Source: Struthio camelus (lineage: Eukaryota; Chordata; Aves; Struthioniformes; Struthionidae). From it: a DNA stretch of 64,000 nucleotides. The notes under the pieces were generated by a model. The model ran no database searches and had not been told where the DNA came from. It worked only from the letters and a program-made list of their open reading frames with translations. The stretch spans positions 205,428,640 through 205,492,639 of the forward strand of contig NC_090942.1 of NCBI RefSeq assembly GCF_040807025.1. Direction: 5' to 3'. Positions 13,736 through 26,100 of this stretch are shown piece by piece (positions within the stretch are counted from its first letter, which is position 1; each line of letters starts with the position of its first letter). Both the position numbers and the translations under genes were made by a program.

Positions 13736-13984
13736 TGTCTGTCTGTCTGTCAGTGTCTCTGTGTCTGACAGTGTCAGTGTGTGTGCGTCTGTCAGTGTCT
13801 CCGTGCATGTCTCTTGTGTGTCTGTGACTGTGTCAGCGTGCCTCTGTGTTTGTGTGTGTGTGTGTGTGTGTGTCTGTGGGTGCACATGTGTGTTTGTCAG
13901 TGCAGTGTGTGTGCGTGTGGGTGGGTGGGTGGGTGGGTGCACGTGTGTCTGTCTGTCTGTCAGTGCTGTGTGTGTGTGTGTGTG

Positions 13985-14032
<48 letters not shown>
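13702..14032. repeat. Compound TG / TGTC / GGGT microsatellite
   Basis: This is a 330-base simple-sequence block. It opens with (TG)16 or so, passes through mixed TGTC/TCTG and TG runs with interruptions, contains a perfect (GGGT)5 at 13919-13938, and closes with twelve perfect TGTC units at 13985-14032. It ends only about 350 bases before the EXPH5 start codon and directly abuts the CpG island. Long open frames across it on both strands (Cys-Val and Thr-Asp-Arg-Gln repeats) are artefacts of the repeat. TG runs can adopt Z-DNA and (GGGT)n a G-quadruplex, which is known chemistry. Any role in EXPH5 expression is inference. Confidence 0.95.
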
Positions 14033-14035
<3 letters not shown>

Positions 14036-14378
14036 TCCCGCCGGTCCCTCTGGGCGGGCTGGCTCCTCGCTCGGGCAGAGCCAAACCAAACAGAGGCCAA
14101 GCGCCCGGCGCAAACACCTGACTCAAGGGCGGTCCCGCCTGCGCAGGGCGCCGGCACCGCCCGAGCTGCTGCTCCGGCAGCGGGGCGGCCCCCGCGCCCC
14201 GCCCGGCCCGCACCGCTCCGCTCCGCTCCGCTCCGTTCCGGGGCGGTGCCCCACGCGCGGCGGGGCGGCGGCGCGTGCTCCGCTCGCGGGCCTCGGCCAT
14301 GCTGAGGCCGCGCGCGGCTCCGAGGGGGCGCGCGCCGCCCCGCTCCCGCCGGCCGCCTGCGCGAGCCTCCACCACGCC
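14036..14378 (+). promoter_or_regulatory. EXPH5: CpG-island promoter and 5' leader of EXPH5
   Basis: The block between the microsatellite and the EXPH5 start codon is very GC-rich with dense CpG, and the island continues into intron 1 to about 14650. There is no TATA box at a sensible place. Seen elements include several GGGCGG/CCGCCC-type GC boxes, a ten-base palindrome CCTGCGCAGG at 14138-14147 resembling an NRF1 half-site pair, and a short CTCCG/CTCCGCTCCG run at 14215-14235. This pattern fits a TATA-less promoter with dispersed start sites. The transcription start cannot be placed from sequence, so the split between promoter and 5' UTR is unknown. Confidence 0.7.
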
Positions 14379-14382
14379 ATGA
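14299..14382 (+). CDS. Upstream ORF of EXPH5, 27 codons, overlapping main start
   Basis: This is the only ATG between the microsatellite and the EXPH5 start. It has a G at -3 (GCCATGC), so it could be used. It encodes 27 Arg/Pro/Ala-rich residues and stops at the TGA of 14380-14382, which overlaps the EXPH5 initiation codon as ATGA. If the mRNA starts upstream of 14299, ribosomes would have to skip it or reinitiate to make EXPH5. There is no domain, and the peptide is probably not functional itself. Whether it is transcribed is unknown. Confidence 0.4.
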   Translation: MLRPRAAPRGRAPPRSRRPPARASTTP

Positions 14383-14497
14383 GCGCCGCGCCTCGGGGGC
14401 CGGACCTCGGCTTCCTAAACGAGGAGGAAGCCAGGACGATTTTCCAGGTGCTGCAGAGGGACTCGGAGCTCCGGCGGGCGGAGGAGGACAGAGTCAG
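14379..14497 (+). CDS. EXPH5: EXPH5 coding exon 1 (residues 1-39 and part of 40)
   Basis: This exon encodes the start of exophilin-5 (Slac2-b), a Rab27 effector. The peptide contains FLNEEEARTIFQVLQRDSEL followed by RRAEEDRV, the amphipathic helix of the Slp-homology (Rab-binding) region; human EXPH5 has a closely similar opening. The ATG has G at -3, lies in the CpG island and is the only one giving this frame; the frame has no ATG further upstream. The exon ends CAG|GTACC at 14497 with two bases of codon 40 left over, which the next exon completes as Arg. The overlap with the upstream ORF at the start codon is the one odd feature. Confidence 0.93.
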
Positions 14498-14640
14498 GTA
14501 CCGGGCTGGATCCGCGCGGGGGTCCCGCGGCCGGGACGGTGCCCCCACGCGGGGCGGCGGCGGGAATCGCGGCCCGCGGAGGGCGGCGCGCGCGCCTGTG
14601 GGCGCCGGGGGGCGCGTGTCCCTGCCGGCGGCGCGGAGCT

Positions 14641-14810
14641 CCGGTGCCCTCCGGGGAGCCTCCGGGGGGCCCAAAAGTGCCCCGGGGGGCCCGAGGGCCG
14701 CTGGAGATCCCGAGAGCCTCCAGGGAGCCTGAGTGCCTCTGGTGGGCCGCAGAGCCTCGGGGGATCCCAGGTGCCTCGGGCAGCCCAAGAGCCGTATCCC
14801 AGGCCGGAGG
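14641..14810. repeat. Degenerate GC-rich minisatellite in start of intron 1
   Basis: Words of the form (G)AGCCTCCGGGG, GTGCC(C/T)C(G/T)GG and GGGGGGCCC recur at irregular spacing of roughly 25-35 bases, with the copies diverged. The block lies just inside EXPH5 intron 1 and is an extension of the CpG island. It encodes nothing recognisable. Confidence 0.45.
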
Positions 14811-17800
14811 TGCAGCCCCTTCTGCTTTGCAGCAGTTGGACGTTTGAGAAATGCACGTTGTCAGAGAGGTGGCCCAGACTCACGACTGCTTCTCCGTGTG
14901 TCTCCTTTCTCAGGGAAAAAGGTCTTTTCTGCCTTTTGTCGCTGTCTCTGAAGGGTACTGGCTGAAGGTTTGTGCCTGGGGAGGCAACGGTGGTGGGGAG
15001 GTTTTGCAGGACCTTGCAAGGAAGTGGTCAGCCCAGGCCGTAACGGCAGTTACGGTCCCAGGCTGATTCCCAAGTAGATCCTGGCAGCTTCCTGAAACCA
15101 AGCCAGACGCTCAACTGACTGAGAAATTGTTCACAAGACCCTTTCAAGTCATTTAATTGAATTCACTACGCATTCGTGATGTACGCAAGTCACAACACCT
15201 TATGTGAACCATACAAAGAGGCAGAACAGCCTCAGCCTTGTTTCTAACATATCACCCGCATACCACCACCAGAGCTGTATGTATGTTGACAGTCAAAGCA
15301 AATGTCAAAAAAATAATAAAATTATATTTAAAAAATGAACTGTGTAGCCTAAAAGGTTATTATTTATTCCTCCAGATGAGATTTGGAGTACCTTGTGGAC
15401 AGCTTGCCGGTGGAAGGCAGCGTCCTCTCAGATTCGTGCCTGGGGATTTGTCACAAGTAGTAGATTCTTGGTAGCTACAAAGGGCTGTTAATGAGTAACG
15501 TTTCTATCAGGTGGATTTTTGTACTGTGTAATTTTTGTTTCTGTCAAGTGGATTTTATGATGGGCATGATTAAACATTGCATGTCAACACTGACTTGCCT
15601 TCAGGAAAATGTCAAGGTTTCCACAGAGCGTGAAGCTAGACAAAGTTAAGTTTGTCAGTTTCTGTGCTCCACAATTTGGTATTACCTTTTTATCCTTCAT
15701 TAATTTCTGTTCCAGTTATCTCATTATGACAAAACAGGAGGAAGGTTTGCTAGATTTGATGGAGTACATGGCTGGATAGTTGTAAGATGGCCTTGACTCT
15801 GGCCTTGACTTTAAAGATCGAGCAAATGCAGTGAGGCTACCAACTCTCTATGTAGACTTGTGAAGCAGTAGCCTCCTCTTGAATTCAAGAGTTTCACCTA
15901 CCACCAAATTTGTATTTGTTTCTTCATCTGTGATCTATGCCTTTGTTGACAGAAGTTGCCTTCTCTTTACGCAAAGGCTGCCAAAATAAACTCACTGTAT
16001 AACAGGACACAGCTGATGATGCATTACTGAGATGGAGTCTACTATAAATCTCAGTTGAAGAGATATTCAGAAATAATTTGAGCAGAAGATAGGTAAAGTG
16101 TTTATGATTAAGGTGCCATACTGAAATCTAGGTTAAACTCCTGGATCTGTCAGAAGTTTTGTATGTGTCCTCGGGCAAGTTTCTTAATCTCTCTTGAGCC
16201 TGATAGAAGTACTTTCTTCCTCACTCTGTCTACATGGTCTACTCTAAGCTTTTAGGCCAGAGGACTCCCGTCATGAGTATAGATGGGTTCCTGTCTCTGT
16301 GGTGTTGCTACTATAATCTAAGTAATAACAGTGATCGCCCTGGAGGGCCAAATCCTGCAGTTCTTACATGACCGCAGTGAGCTTCAGAGGTCCTTAAACA
16401 AAGTAGTATTTGCTCCTCTAGGTCCCGTGTGCTGCGCCTTTGGCTCTAAGTCATTATTATTATTATTTCGATTATTATTTGGTACATGTTTTTTCTATTC
16501 AAAGGTTTTGAAATAATGTCAGAGCACTGTTGCAGCCTACTCTTGTGATGCTTTTGTAGTGTGGTGTTGAAGGTGTTTGGTTTGTGCCATGGTTCAGATG
16601 GAGGCATACAGGAGATGATGTGGGATGGAAGGAGCGGTTTCATCAGTGCTACTTTTTTGGATGAAGTCACTGAAGTGAACTGTCCCCCAAACTGCTCTGG
16701 GGCATAGTTTTGAAAAGAGCTAGGTGGAGCTGGCAAGGGCTAGGGAGCAAGTTAATGGTAAACCAGTGGGCCCGCTGCTCAAGTTTGCTCCCTGACCATC
16801 TTTGGTTACAATATAGCACATCTGTGTATAGACCAGTGTGGACTGAGTTGACAGAGGAAATGAACGCTTTGCTGGCAGACCACACCTCGGGTTCTAATGA
16901 CGGCCCTGATCTTATGCATGCTGCCTCATACCATATGAGGAGCATACAGCTATTTGTAAATCTTTTAAAAGCACAGCGAAAAATTGAAAGCCGTTCCTAG
17001 ATACTTGGGAATCTCAAAAAAGCAGGAATGGGCTTTTCTTTTGACAAGCTGCATCTGATGGTATACAAGCAAATGTGAACACCAATTAACTCTGAAAGAC
17101 AAACATTAAAAATAAGATCTACTTTCAAAAGATGAATTGTGATGTCCTGCATGGCTTACTTGTCCAACAAATGCCAGCGATGGTTCGGGGAAGTTGATTT
17201 TCACACAAACATATTGCAATGCAGCATGAAATACCACTTCCTCAAGTGTATTGAGCTCTCAGCGAAGTAACCATGAGGTTCCCAGTGGGACAGTGTGTTT
17301 TTTCTGCTCATTGCTTGTCTGCACTAAAAGCGTGGTAGAAGCTGGTAGATCTCTCTTCACCTGGAGAGCCCCATCTCTTCATGAAATTAAATGCATATTG
17401 GGGGCGTTCTTTGGAAAAAGGCTGGTTGTTTTATACCACCCCTCTCTACCTCCCTTTCTTTTTCTCTTTCCCTTTGTGGCGCTCTGTGAGGAACAGGAGA
17501 GTGTGACCTTTGCAGTGAGCACATCTGTGCAGCTGCAGGCCCAACCTGAGCTGCAGACCCCCGCTTTGGGCTTTCCCTCCTTGCTGCCACAGCACATGCC
17601 GCAGCACATCCTCTGCTTACGCTCGACCCCTTTTATGCTTCCTTGGTGCCAGCCCTTGATAGCTTCCAGGCATGGGTTGGGTTAGAAGACTTTCGATTTT
17701 GCTGTCCCATTTGCGCAGAAATAAACAGTGACCTGTTGGACTTTCACGTGTTCTTATTACTGACCTATTAGTTTCCAGGATGGCGTTTTTTGCCTCTTTT

Positions 17801-20800
17801 CTCCTTTGTATAGTGCCCTCTCGTGGTCACTCTGAATAATACCTTTATCTAGCCACAGCAAACAAAACCTGCCGGCTCCATCGGTCACGGGGTCCTTCTC
17901 CCATGAAAAAAGGACACAGAAGTCCGAACTGCCAGCCTCGGTATAACTCACATGACTGTGCACTGCCATATACACTGAAAATACTACAGAAACGTAGTAA
18001 TCGTGTATTTCATAACGTATTTTAAAAATATACATCAGTTTTGGTCTTATGTAACGCTCAACGTCCGTATTCTTTGTTGGTCATCGAATCCAGTCTCATT
18101 CCTAATATTCACTCGCAAAAATAATCTATCATTAGCATTAGTGTGGGAGAAGAAATGAAATATATGGTCTGTATATCAATATATATGTGCTGCTGTGTGA
18201 AAATAACTACAGTATAAAGGACAGACGTCTGATTCTGCCACAAAATACTCTTTTAGTAAGCCTGATTAATAAAAGCGATGCTTTTGCAGATGCATAAAGA
18301 AGAAGATTCCTTGTCCCAAATATTTCAGTCTAAGTTAGATGCCTAGGAGGAGATAGGCAGATGACTTGTCCGGAGGACGGTATCATGTTAAGATAACTCC
18401 CTAACAATTCAGTTTCCATAAGGACGCAACGAATATTTGCTCTAGGTGCAGGTAATAATACCACAAGTCAGCTTTCCACACTTAACAAAATAGGCCTGAA
18501 AATCATGAGATAAAAACATTCCAGATCTTATTTGGTTTCTGGTTTGTAGGCTTCAGGGTGCACCCAGATCGTGTTCTCAGGCTTTGCTCTGCAGCTGCTG
18601 GGGACAGAAATTAAAGAAGTGACAGCTGATATTTGCATGCAAAGCCCCAGGTCCCAAAGGCTTAACAAACCTGTAGGTGCTTTTCTTTTCTCTCCTTTCT
18701 CCAAGAGCCCAATGGGCAAGATACTAAGGGCAAGCTGGCTGCTTCTAGTCTCTCCTGGACAGCATGTCAGATTGCTGGCAGGTCTGAAAGGGACTGGCAG
18801 TGCCTGTTTGAAGACTCAGCAGCAACAAGGCATGAAGCTAGGGGAGACAGAGGTGGAGCTGCTGCCCTTTATCTTCGAGGCAACTCCTCCCTCTGCAGAG
18901 AGCAGAGGCAGACAGTCCCCAAGCAGGTGTCTTTGCTGTCAGCCTTGGGGCTGTCAAGCGCAGGCTCCGGCTCAGTGCGGAGGTGCATCTCTACCGCTGA
19001 AGCAGCACAGGGGCCCAGGTGAAACAGCTGAGACAAGAGGAGCAAGGAAACATGGAGCCAACTACGTAAAAGAAACAGCAGGTAGGGGGTTGTGGCATGA
19101 GTAGCTGATACATTTCCAGGTCCAAAAAATGAATAGTTGGGAGTTGTAGCACAACAGCTATGGATAAATAGAAAATTTATGTTAAAGGGCAGAAGAGCTC
19201 TGAATTTTTTAATTACTTGATTTTATTTAGGATATTCTTCTATTGCATATGATTCTCCTTGTTATCACTACATTCAGTAGTCTTGTGTGGTTTTAATTTA
19301 TTAATCCCTGAGAAAAAGAAGAATACTATTGTCTTCCTTTCCAAATGATGCATAGAAAATAGCAGAGAAACTGAGCAACTGAATAGGGAATTCAACCTAG
19401 ATCACTGCTTAGCAGCCTACCAGCTAGGTCATCTTTCTAGAAGTAACTTTAGCAGTGTTGTATGAGGATTTTTTTTTAGTAGGAAGAATGGAAAAAATTT
19501 AATTACCAGTTCCAAAACATATCTTGGACATCAGCCACCATTTATGAATGGGAACTGAAAAAAAAGGGGGGGGGGAAATGCCATGCAGATTTGGGGAGAG
19601 AAGGAGAGTATAGCACTTATTCCCTCTATTTTAATTTGTTGTGTTTATTTCCAGGTAGAATTCTGTTTTTGATTGTGTATTTAGATTTATTCTTATAGAT
19701 CAATGGCAGTGAGAAGAGATGGCAGCAAAGCAAGGGTTTGTTGATGGAAAGCAAAATAAATTAACTGGGAGACGTGCTTAGCACCACTCTGCTTCTCTCT
19801 TTGGTGACCCATTAACAACAAATAATTCTTGTGGGAAAGGTGAATCCTCTCCTTACTTGGTTCTACTCCGTCTCTACAGTAAATCATTTGGAGGTAGTTA
19901 CTTGTTACAGGAATGCAACTGTTCTTACTGCCTTACGGCAGATCATTTACTGAGTTCATCATTTGTTGTAGCTAATCCTTTGCTGTGTTTTGTTGGCTGA
20001 CATTTGCTCTCAAGGGTTTGACAGTAGAAGCTGAGAATGAAATGCTGTGTAGGAAATGCATATATTTCCCCTTTTTTCCATACTTATCACCTTATAACTT
20101 TATTGCCAAGGTGCAGCCATAGACAGCCTCCTCTTAGTGCTTTAGTTATTCTGACTTGCTTACAGTTGGAGGGATCTGATGTTGCAGCCTTTATTCCTGA
20201 GAGCAGCTTTGGCATATTCACAGAAGTAGTTTGACTAACCCTCTTGCGGCCTCTTGGATGACTAAGAATAACTTCTTGAGTGTTAGAGATTTGGATTAGG
20301 GCCCCAATTCCTTATAATCAGAAAGGATTTTCAGAAACAACACCAGAGTGTCCATAAACTCCGTGGTTGAAGAGAGAATACCAGGGCACCACCGCATGGG
20401 TATATCGTGGTTTCATTGGAGTTCCCTCCCTGAACAAAGCATTAATAAAGAAATTCTTTCATGAGAGATACTCCACCCAGGATGTTTCAGGGTATGATTG
20501 CCCTGTTGTGTTTTGTTTGTGAAGGAGATACTGTTATTATTTACTACTGATACTGTGCCACTGGCATGTTTAGTGGTTTGTAAACACTTACGAAAACAGG
20601 TCCTTGAAGCCCTGAAGTGCTAATATGCTAAATAACTCTGAATAAAAACAAAACTGACAGGAAAGCCTGTGATTTAAAAACCTTTCCTCGGTTTGGTGAA
20701 CAATTGCTATTATAACTAATCCCACTGCGGGATTCCCGTTGTTTGAGTGGGATTGCTTTCTGTAACCAAAGGCAGTTGGTTTAGTTGTGTATCAAGTTAC

Positions 20801-22685
20801 TGCCACGTTTTTTCCTCGTTGCTACTTTCAAATAACAACATATTGTGATGGGGCCTGAAGTAAAGGATTGTGACTTTAAATGAGTTGAGAAAGGTTGGGA
20901 GGTTTACAATCTGCTGTGCAGTTGCAGGAGAAGCCCCAGAGAAGCATGCCATTTTTTATTTCAGTTTTAGCAGTGTAGACCTGGACTAACTAAACTTAAG
21001 CCCATTGTGTAACTCCAGTTTTACCTTATAGAGAGTGAGAGCAGAATGGGGACCAGCACCGCTGCCAATTCTTTGATTCTGTCTTTTCAGAATAATCTTC
21101 TTTAAGTGTTATAAAAGGTCAGTCTTTTGCTTGAAAGCTTTGTCTTTATTTGTGCTTGATAGTAGTGGAGTTCCTATAGCATATATGAAGCCAGGGTTCA
21201 GCCCAGGAAGGTCCTTGCTGAGGCCACTGGCTTTCTTCTCAACTACTTTCTTCACAGCCACCAGCTGTGCTCTGCCCAAGTTGGCCCTGAGCCCTGGCAG
21301 CCAAACCCCCAGGAGGAGGAAGGATGTGCTCAGGGCACTTTCACTCATGCTGATTCAAACGCAGGCGTTGTGCCAGTCTTCATACTGAAGTTTGTATTTA
21401 TAAGTGACAAAATGTTTTAAAAATGAAATTCATAATGATTATTATTTTTATTGCCTAGCCCACTTGCTGATTTCACTAGGGACCCACAAAGGAAGATATT
21501 TATTGAAACGGATGACGCTTAAGCCAAGGCTTATCTTGAAGCCTGTGGGTAGGTATTGTCTTAGTCCAAGCTAACAGAGAAAGAGGTATTAATTGGGCTT
21601 TGTCTTCATAGATAATTTGTCAAAGCTCCAAGAATAAGTTGCTGAGGTCAGTTATAACAGTACAAGCCAGCATTAACGGGTATTCTGTGTGCCCTTAATC
21701 TCGAATAAAAGAGATACTGTGTAGACAGTCCATAGGGAGAGTTTTTCTGGAACAGTTAATGCAGAATGCCTTATTTTGTTATTTTTTTCCGTGGAGCTGT
21801 GACCCCTTTAAGGGTTCGTGTACCTTGCAGGAAGTCTGTGTACTTCCCAGGTTTGAACTTAGTAGTTGTAATGTTTCTATGTCTCCAATACCTTCTGTCT
21901 CCTTCTCAGTTCAAATGCAGGAGTTAAAATAATAATTGACATTAGTGGGAATTGGAAACGCCCATCAGGTGGAGGACAGCAGCTACCTACTAAGCAGGCA
22001 AAGAGTCAGGACACGAAGGTAGGGCAGGGCCGTGAAGATAGCTATCTGAAATGCTGAAAACAACAGCAAAGCCTGGTCACTCTTGCTTTAGCTCAGCTTT
22101 CTTACATATGTCTTTTAAAGCTGCTTGAAGCTCCAGTGGCATTATGCAGTGGAGTCACTGGTACTCCAGAAGGCACTACTAGTGAAGGGCAGTGTGCTTT
22201 GCCTGTCACTACTTTGAAGAAGGATCTGTGTCAGTCTGCAATGAGCAGCCTTGGCAGGTCCTCCAAAATGTTTTCACGTACTGACAGCTTCTACAGACTC
22301 TGTCATGACCACTTCGGATCCTTGCACATATCTCACAAATATTAATTTGGGTACGTCAGGAACTCAAAAAAGCGTAGCACGGAAACACGTCCGATTCATA
22401 GTGGCTGGACATCACTCCTAGAATTGGCCCAGCTCCATTCAGGTTATACGTGCCTTGTAGTCCTGTCCGTGTCTGCAGCACATACTGAAATACACGCCTA
22501 AGCAAGGGTCATGGCGAGATTTCGCCTTCCCATTGTGAAGCCTGAGGTGCTGTAGTTTTGGTGCTTTTCATTCCTGAGGTACTTTAGATTAAATCTGTCT
22601 TAGGTCTATCTAGGTGTGCTGCACTTGCACCTCCTGTGAATGTGGCTCTTAGAGAAACCTGTCTGACGGCTGGGAACTGTTAGAC

Positions 22686-23108
22686 AGGGGGACTGGAGCA
22701 TCTCTCAGATGAGGAAAGGCTGAGAGAGCTGGGCCTGTTCAGCCTGGAGAAGAGAGGACTGAGGGGGGATCTGATCGATGTGTACAAGTATCTGAAGGGA
22801 GGGTGTCAAGAGGATGGGGCCAGACTCTTCTCTGTGGTGCCCAGCGACAGGGCAAGAGGCAACAGGCACCAACTGAAACACAGGCAGTTCCACCTGAACA
22901 GGAGGAGAAACTTCTGTGCTGTGAGGGTGACAGAGCAGTGGAACACATTGCCCAGAGAGGTAGTGGAGTCTCCTTCGCTGGAGATATTCAAAACCCACCT
23001 AGATGTGATCCTGGGCAATGTGCTCTAGAGGACCCTGCTTGAGCAGGGAGGTTGGACTAGATGATCTCCAGAGGTCCCTTCCAACCTCAACCATTCTGTG
23101 ATTCTGTG
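22686..23108 (+). repeat. CR1 LINE 3' fragment, sense orientation
   Basis: This is a clear avian CR1 3' end of about 420 bases. It starts in the terminal codons of ORF2 (AGGAAAGGCTGAGAGAGCTG, then GCCTGGAGAAGAGAGG), includes the conserved 3' UTR phrase GGTTGGACTAGATGATCTCC, and ends in two perfect copies of the octamer ATTCTGTG at 23093-23108. It is severely 5'-truncated, as is typical. It lies in the same orientation as EXPH5 within intron 1. Similarity to the expected consensus looks high, so it is among the younger copies here. Confidence 0.95.
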
Positions 23109-26100
23109 AACAAAGCTTAGTGGACTGTATGTCAAAACTTCAGCTGACGTTAATTGATTTGTGTCAGATGCATATGGATTTTGACAGTATTTGAAAAACC
23201 TCGCATGTATCCATCTTCTTTTCTCCTTTAAAATTTAGTTTTTGCCAATAGTTTATGTGTACAGGATTTAATCATCCTTTAAAATCTCTTTACTCTCTAA
23301 ATCTCATTTTCTAATTGAGTGGAGTTTGGCCAAATGGAGTTTTGAGCTTTGGGCACACAGACTGTATTTTTTCCTGTGTTCCGTAACTCTTATACAGGGT
23401 TATATAGTCTAGGGACAGACCTTAGTTCTACCTTTCCTGTACTTGTCTTAAATTTAAAAATGAGTTAATTTCCTAGTGCTGACAGTCTGAAACTTTCCAT
23501 GACTTACAGAATTCATGTGAGAAATGCATTAAATAAAGTAGGAAAAAAATTAGTAACTTTTCCTGAAGGTTTCTGCATCTAAATGTTCACATGACATTTA
23601 TTTCCAATCATTCTTTGCTGCTAGATTATCATGTTAACACCATTAAATATAATAAGCTCTATTTAAATGTCTGCATCAGGAACTACACTTTTTGGATCAG
23701 TTCTTATCTCAAAAATAAATAGTATGTGTATTAGTACCATACTAGCTGTGAGCAAACACATCAATACATAACTAAAGCTAAGAGTAAGTGATGAAAAGAA
23801 AAGTGCACTCTATTTGTACTTTATTGTATGTAAATTGCAGTTTCATTTGTGGTCAGAATAATAAAGAAATCCCAATACTTCTGCTTGCTGCAGCTTTGTA
23901 TGTCCAGATGTAGAGGCCCAAGTGCAGAGAGCTGCTGCCTAGGAAGGCTGCAGCAGCCTGACTGGGGACTCTGCGTTCTGCTCCCTTCTGCATGGGGATT
24001 TCCATGATCTCAAACCGTTCATTTGGTCCTGGGGCGTCTCTGTTTCCACGTCTTCGTCTTGGATGGAGGTGGCACTTCCATCTCTTTGGAAGAATTGTGA
24101 TAAATTATGAGATGCTGAACTGCTATGGCCGAAGATCCACCTAAGCATATAAGCATTATGTTTCCAGAGGAAAAACATCTAGTGTCTACTTTCAGATTTT
24201 ACATCGATGCTAATAACTGCTTTCCCTAATATGAAGTAATGTAAGCACAGCTTTTGCACTATTACAGTAACACATAAACTGTATGTACATACATTGTGAC
24301 GTTATGTTACTTCTGTTGAGCAGAATCTTGCTTCAGCTTCAGCCATGTGTGTGTGTGACTGCACGGTTACATGAGATTGCAAAGGTGTATTTTGAGAGCC
24401 TTAGGATTCAAGCTTAGCTCTGTGCAAAGAAATACCTAAGTGCATTTACAGCCTGCACGTTTTAGAGCTCCGTCCAGGTCCATGGGCCATCCCACACAAA
24501 CCTGCTTGTAGAGACCTTGGTCTTTACGTGAAACCTATTCCCATCGTTCAGAGGTTGCCCCTGGCCTGTTTCTGTTTCCTTGTTTTTTTCTCTTATACTG
24601 TTAACTAGGAAAGGTTTTGTATAAAGCAAGCCGTGCAGTAGTATGAGGAATGCCATCAGTGTGGTATGTCTTTGAAAGGCAGTTCAATTTGTAATATATG
24701 GCTGAGCTGTATATTGCTTGCACAGAGGGCTGTCTCTAAGCGTGCTATCAGTATTTATAAAAGAAATGACAATCAACTGGCAGGTCTACTTTGGAAGAGT
24801 AAATAGGTCTGCTGTTAATCATTAGCTTCAGACTTACTGGGAAACCTAAGAAGGCCTGAAGCTCAGCCTTCCAACCCATCAGCACCAGGTACTCGAGCAG
24901 AGTTGCCTTGGATTTCCAGACATCTAGTAGGCGGGCCTACTGGGCTGGTTGCACGTGCTCAAGTACATTGATTTATGTAGTTGCAAAAGTTCAGAAATCT
25001 GAGGTTCACATATATGTGTGGCACACAGGATATATCTCCCTATTTCTGAATAGGATTTCCCAGACAGAAATTTAGGAGCCCAGAACTTACTCCTGACATG
25101 TGATGTTTTTGGACTGAGACTACATCCACCCCTGCAAAACAAATCAGAATCTTTCCATGCAGAATTATACCCCTTCCACGTATTAGTATCTACTAATGCT
25201 AATAGAAATTCCTATTAATGAAGTCATCTCAGTAGAGATATTAATTGCTACTAGTCAGAAGTTATGTGGCACACTTTAATGATGAAAGATAGTCTTCCTC
25301 TCCATTGCATCATTCATTTGTTTTGCTGTTACTGGATAGTATTGGTAGGTAGCTTGTGAGTATTGACAGCGTAATAAAGTGCAGTACATGCTTTACGCTG
25401 CACATGGGATTTTGACCTATCATTTATAGCCTGTGCAGAGAGATTGTAAATCTGTAAAACATTCTCACATTTAGAGCTTTCCCCTATGTTGCACTCCCAG
25501 TAGAGGACAAGGCAGGGAATCCAGCCCACTAGCTGGAGAGTCCCTGGCCGTTGGGACGTTACTAGTGGTATTTTAACTTCGTTCGCTCTTGTTGATCAGC
25601 TGCCTAAAGGACTAAAAGCTTTCATATTCTAACTGTTTATAAGCACAGTAAGAAAATGTATACTTATAACCTTGTTTATTTGTTCCAGTGGGGCTGAAAT
25701 AATATTTTAATTGTTAAAGCCAGGGTGGCTGCTAAGGGAAAGGTTTATTGTAACAGCAATGTTTTGTGACTTTTTTACAGCTTGAGGTGGGTGCTTAATA
25801 CATTCTTAGCTCCTGTGAGCTCAGTTTGCTGTGCTTCGTGCTTTAAAAATCGTAACTTTGCGGAAACAGTCATTGAGCTCTTGATTTCTGAGCTTTCACT
25901 GAGAACTCTGGATTCCTGAGCTGCCGGAGCAGACCGAATGTATGCGGTTGCCACGAGAAGGAGCTTTGTCCTTGCCCTGGCAGCTCCTTACAAGATTTCA
26001 TAGTTGCCTAGGTCAGAAGCAAGTGTCATCCTGTGCTCTCGCCTGGGGGAACAGCCAAGGGTTCAAAGGGGAAATGGAGTGTTGGACTCGGTGAAGGAAA

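Noticed and set aside
13397-14732. Long open frames on both strands (Cys-Val-Cys and Thr-Asp-Arg-Gln repeats, up to 346 codons)
   Set aside because: They are translations of the TG/TGTC microsatellite and the CpG island. The + strand one shares the EXPH5 frame but begins at GTG and has no ATG before 14379.
18571-19104. 177-codon + strand frame in EXPH5 intron 1
   Set aside because: No recognisable motif, and composition follows a locally GC-richer stretch. No splice or promoter context supports an exon.
22705-23042. Several short frames around 22.8-23.0 kb
   Set aside because: They are pieces of a CR1 3' end, not host genes.
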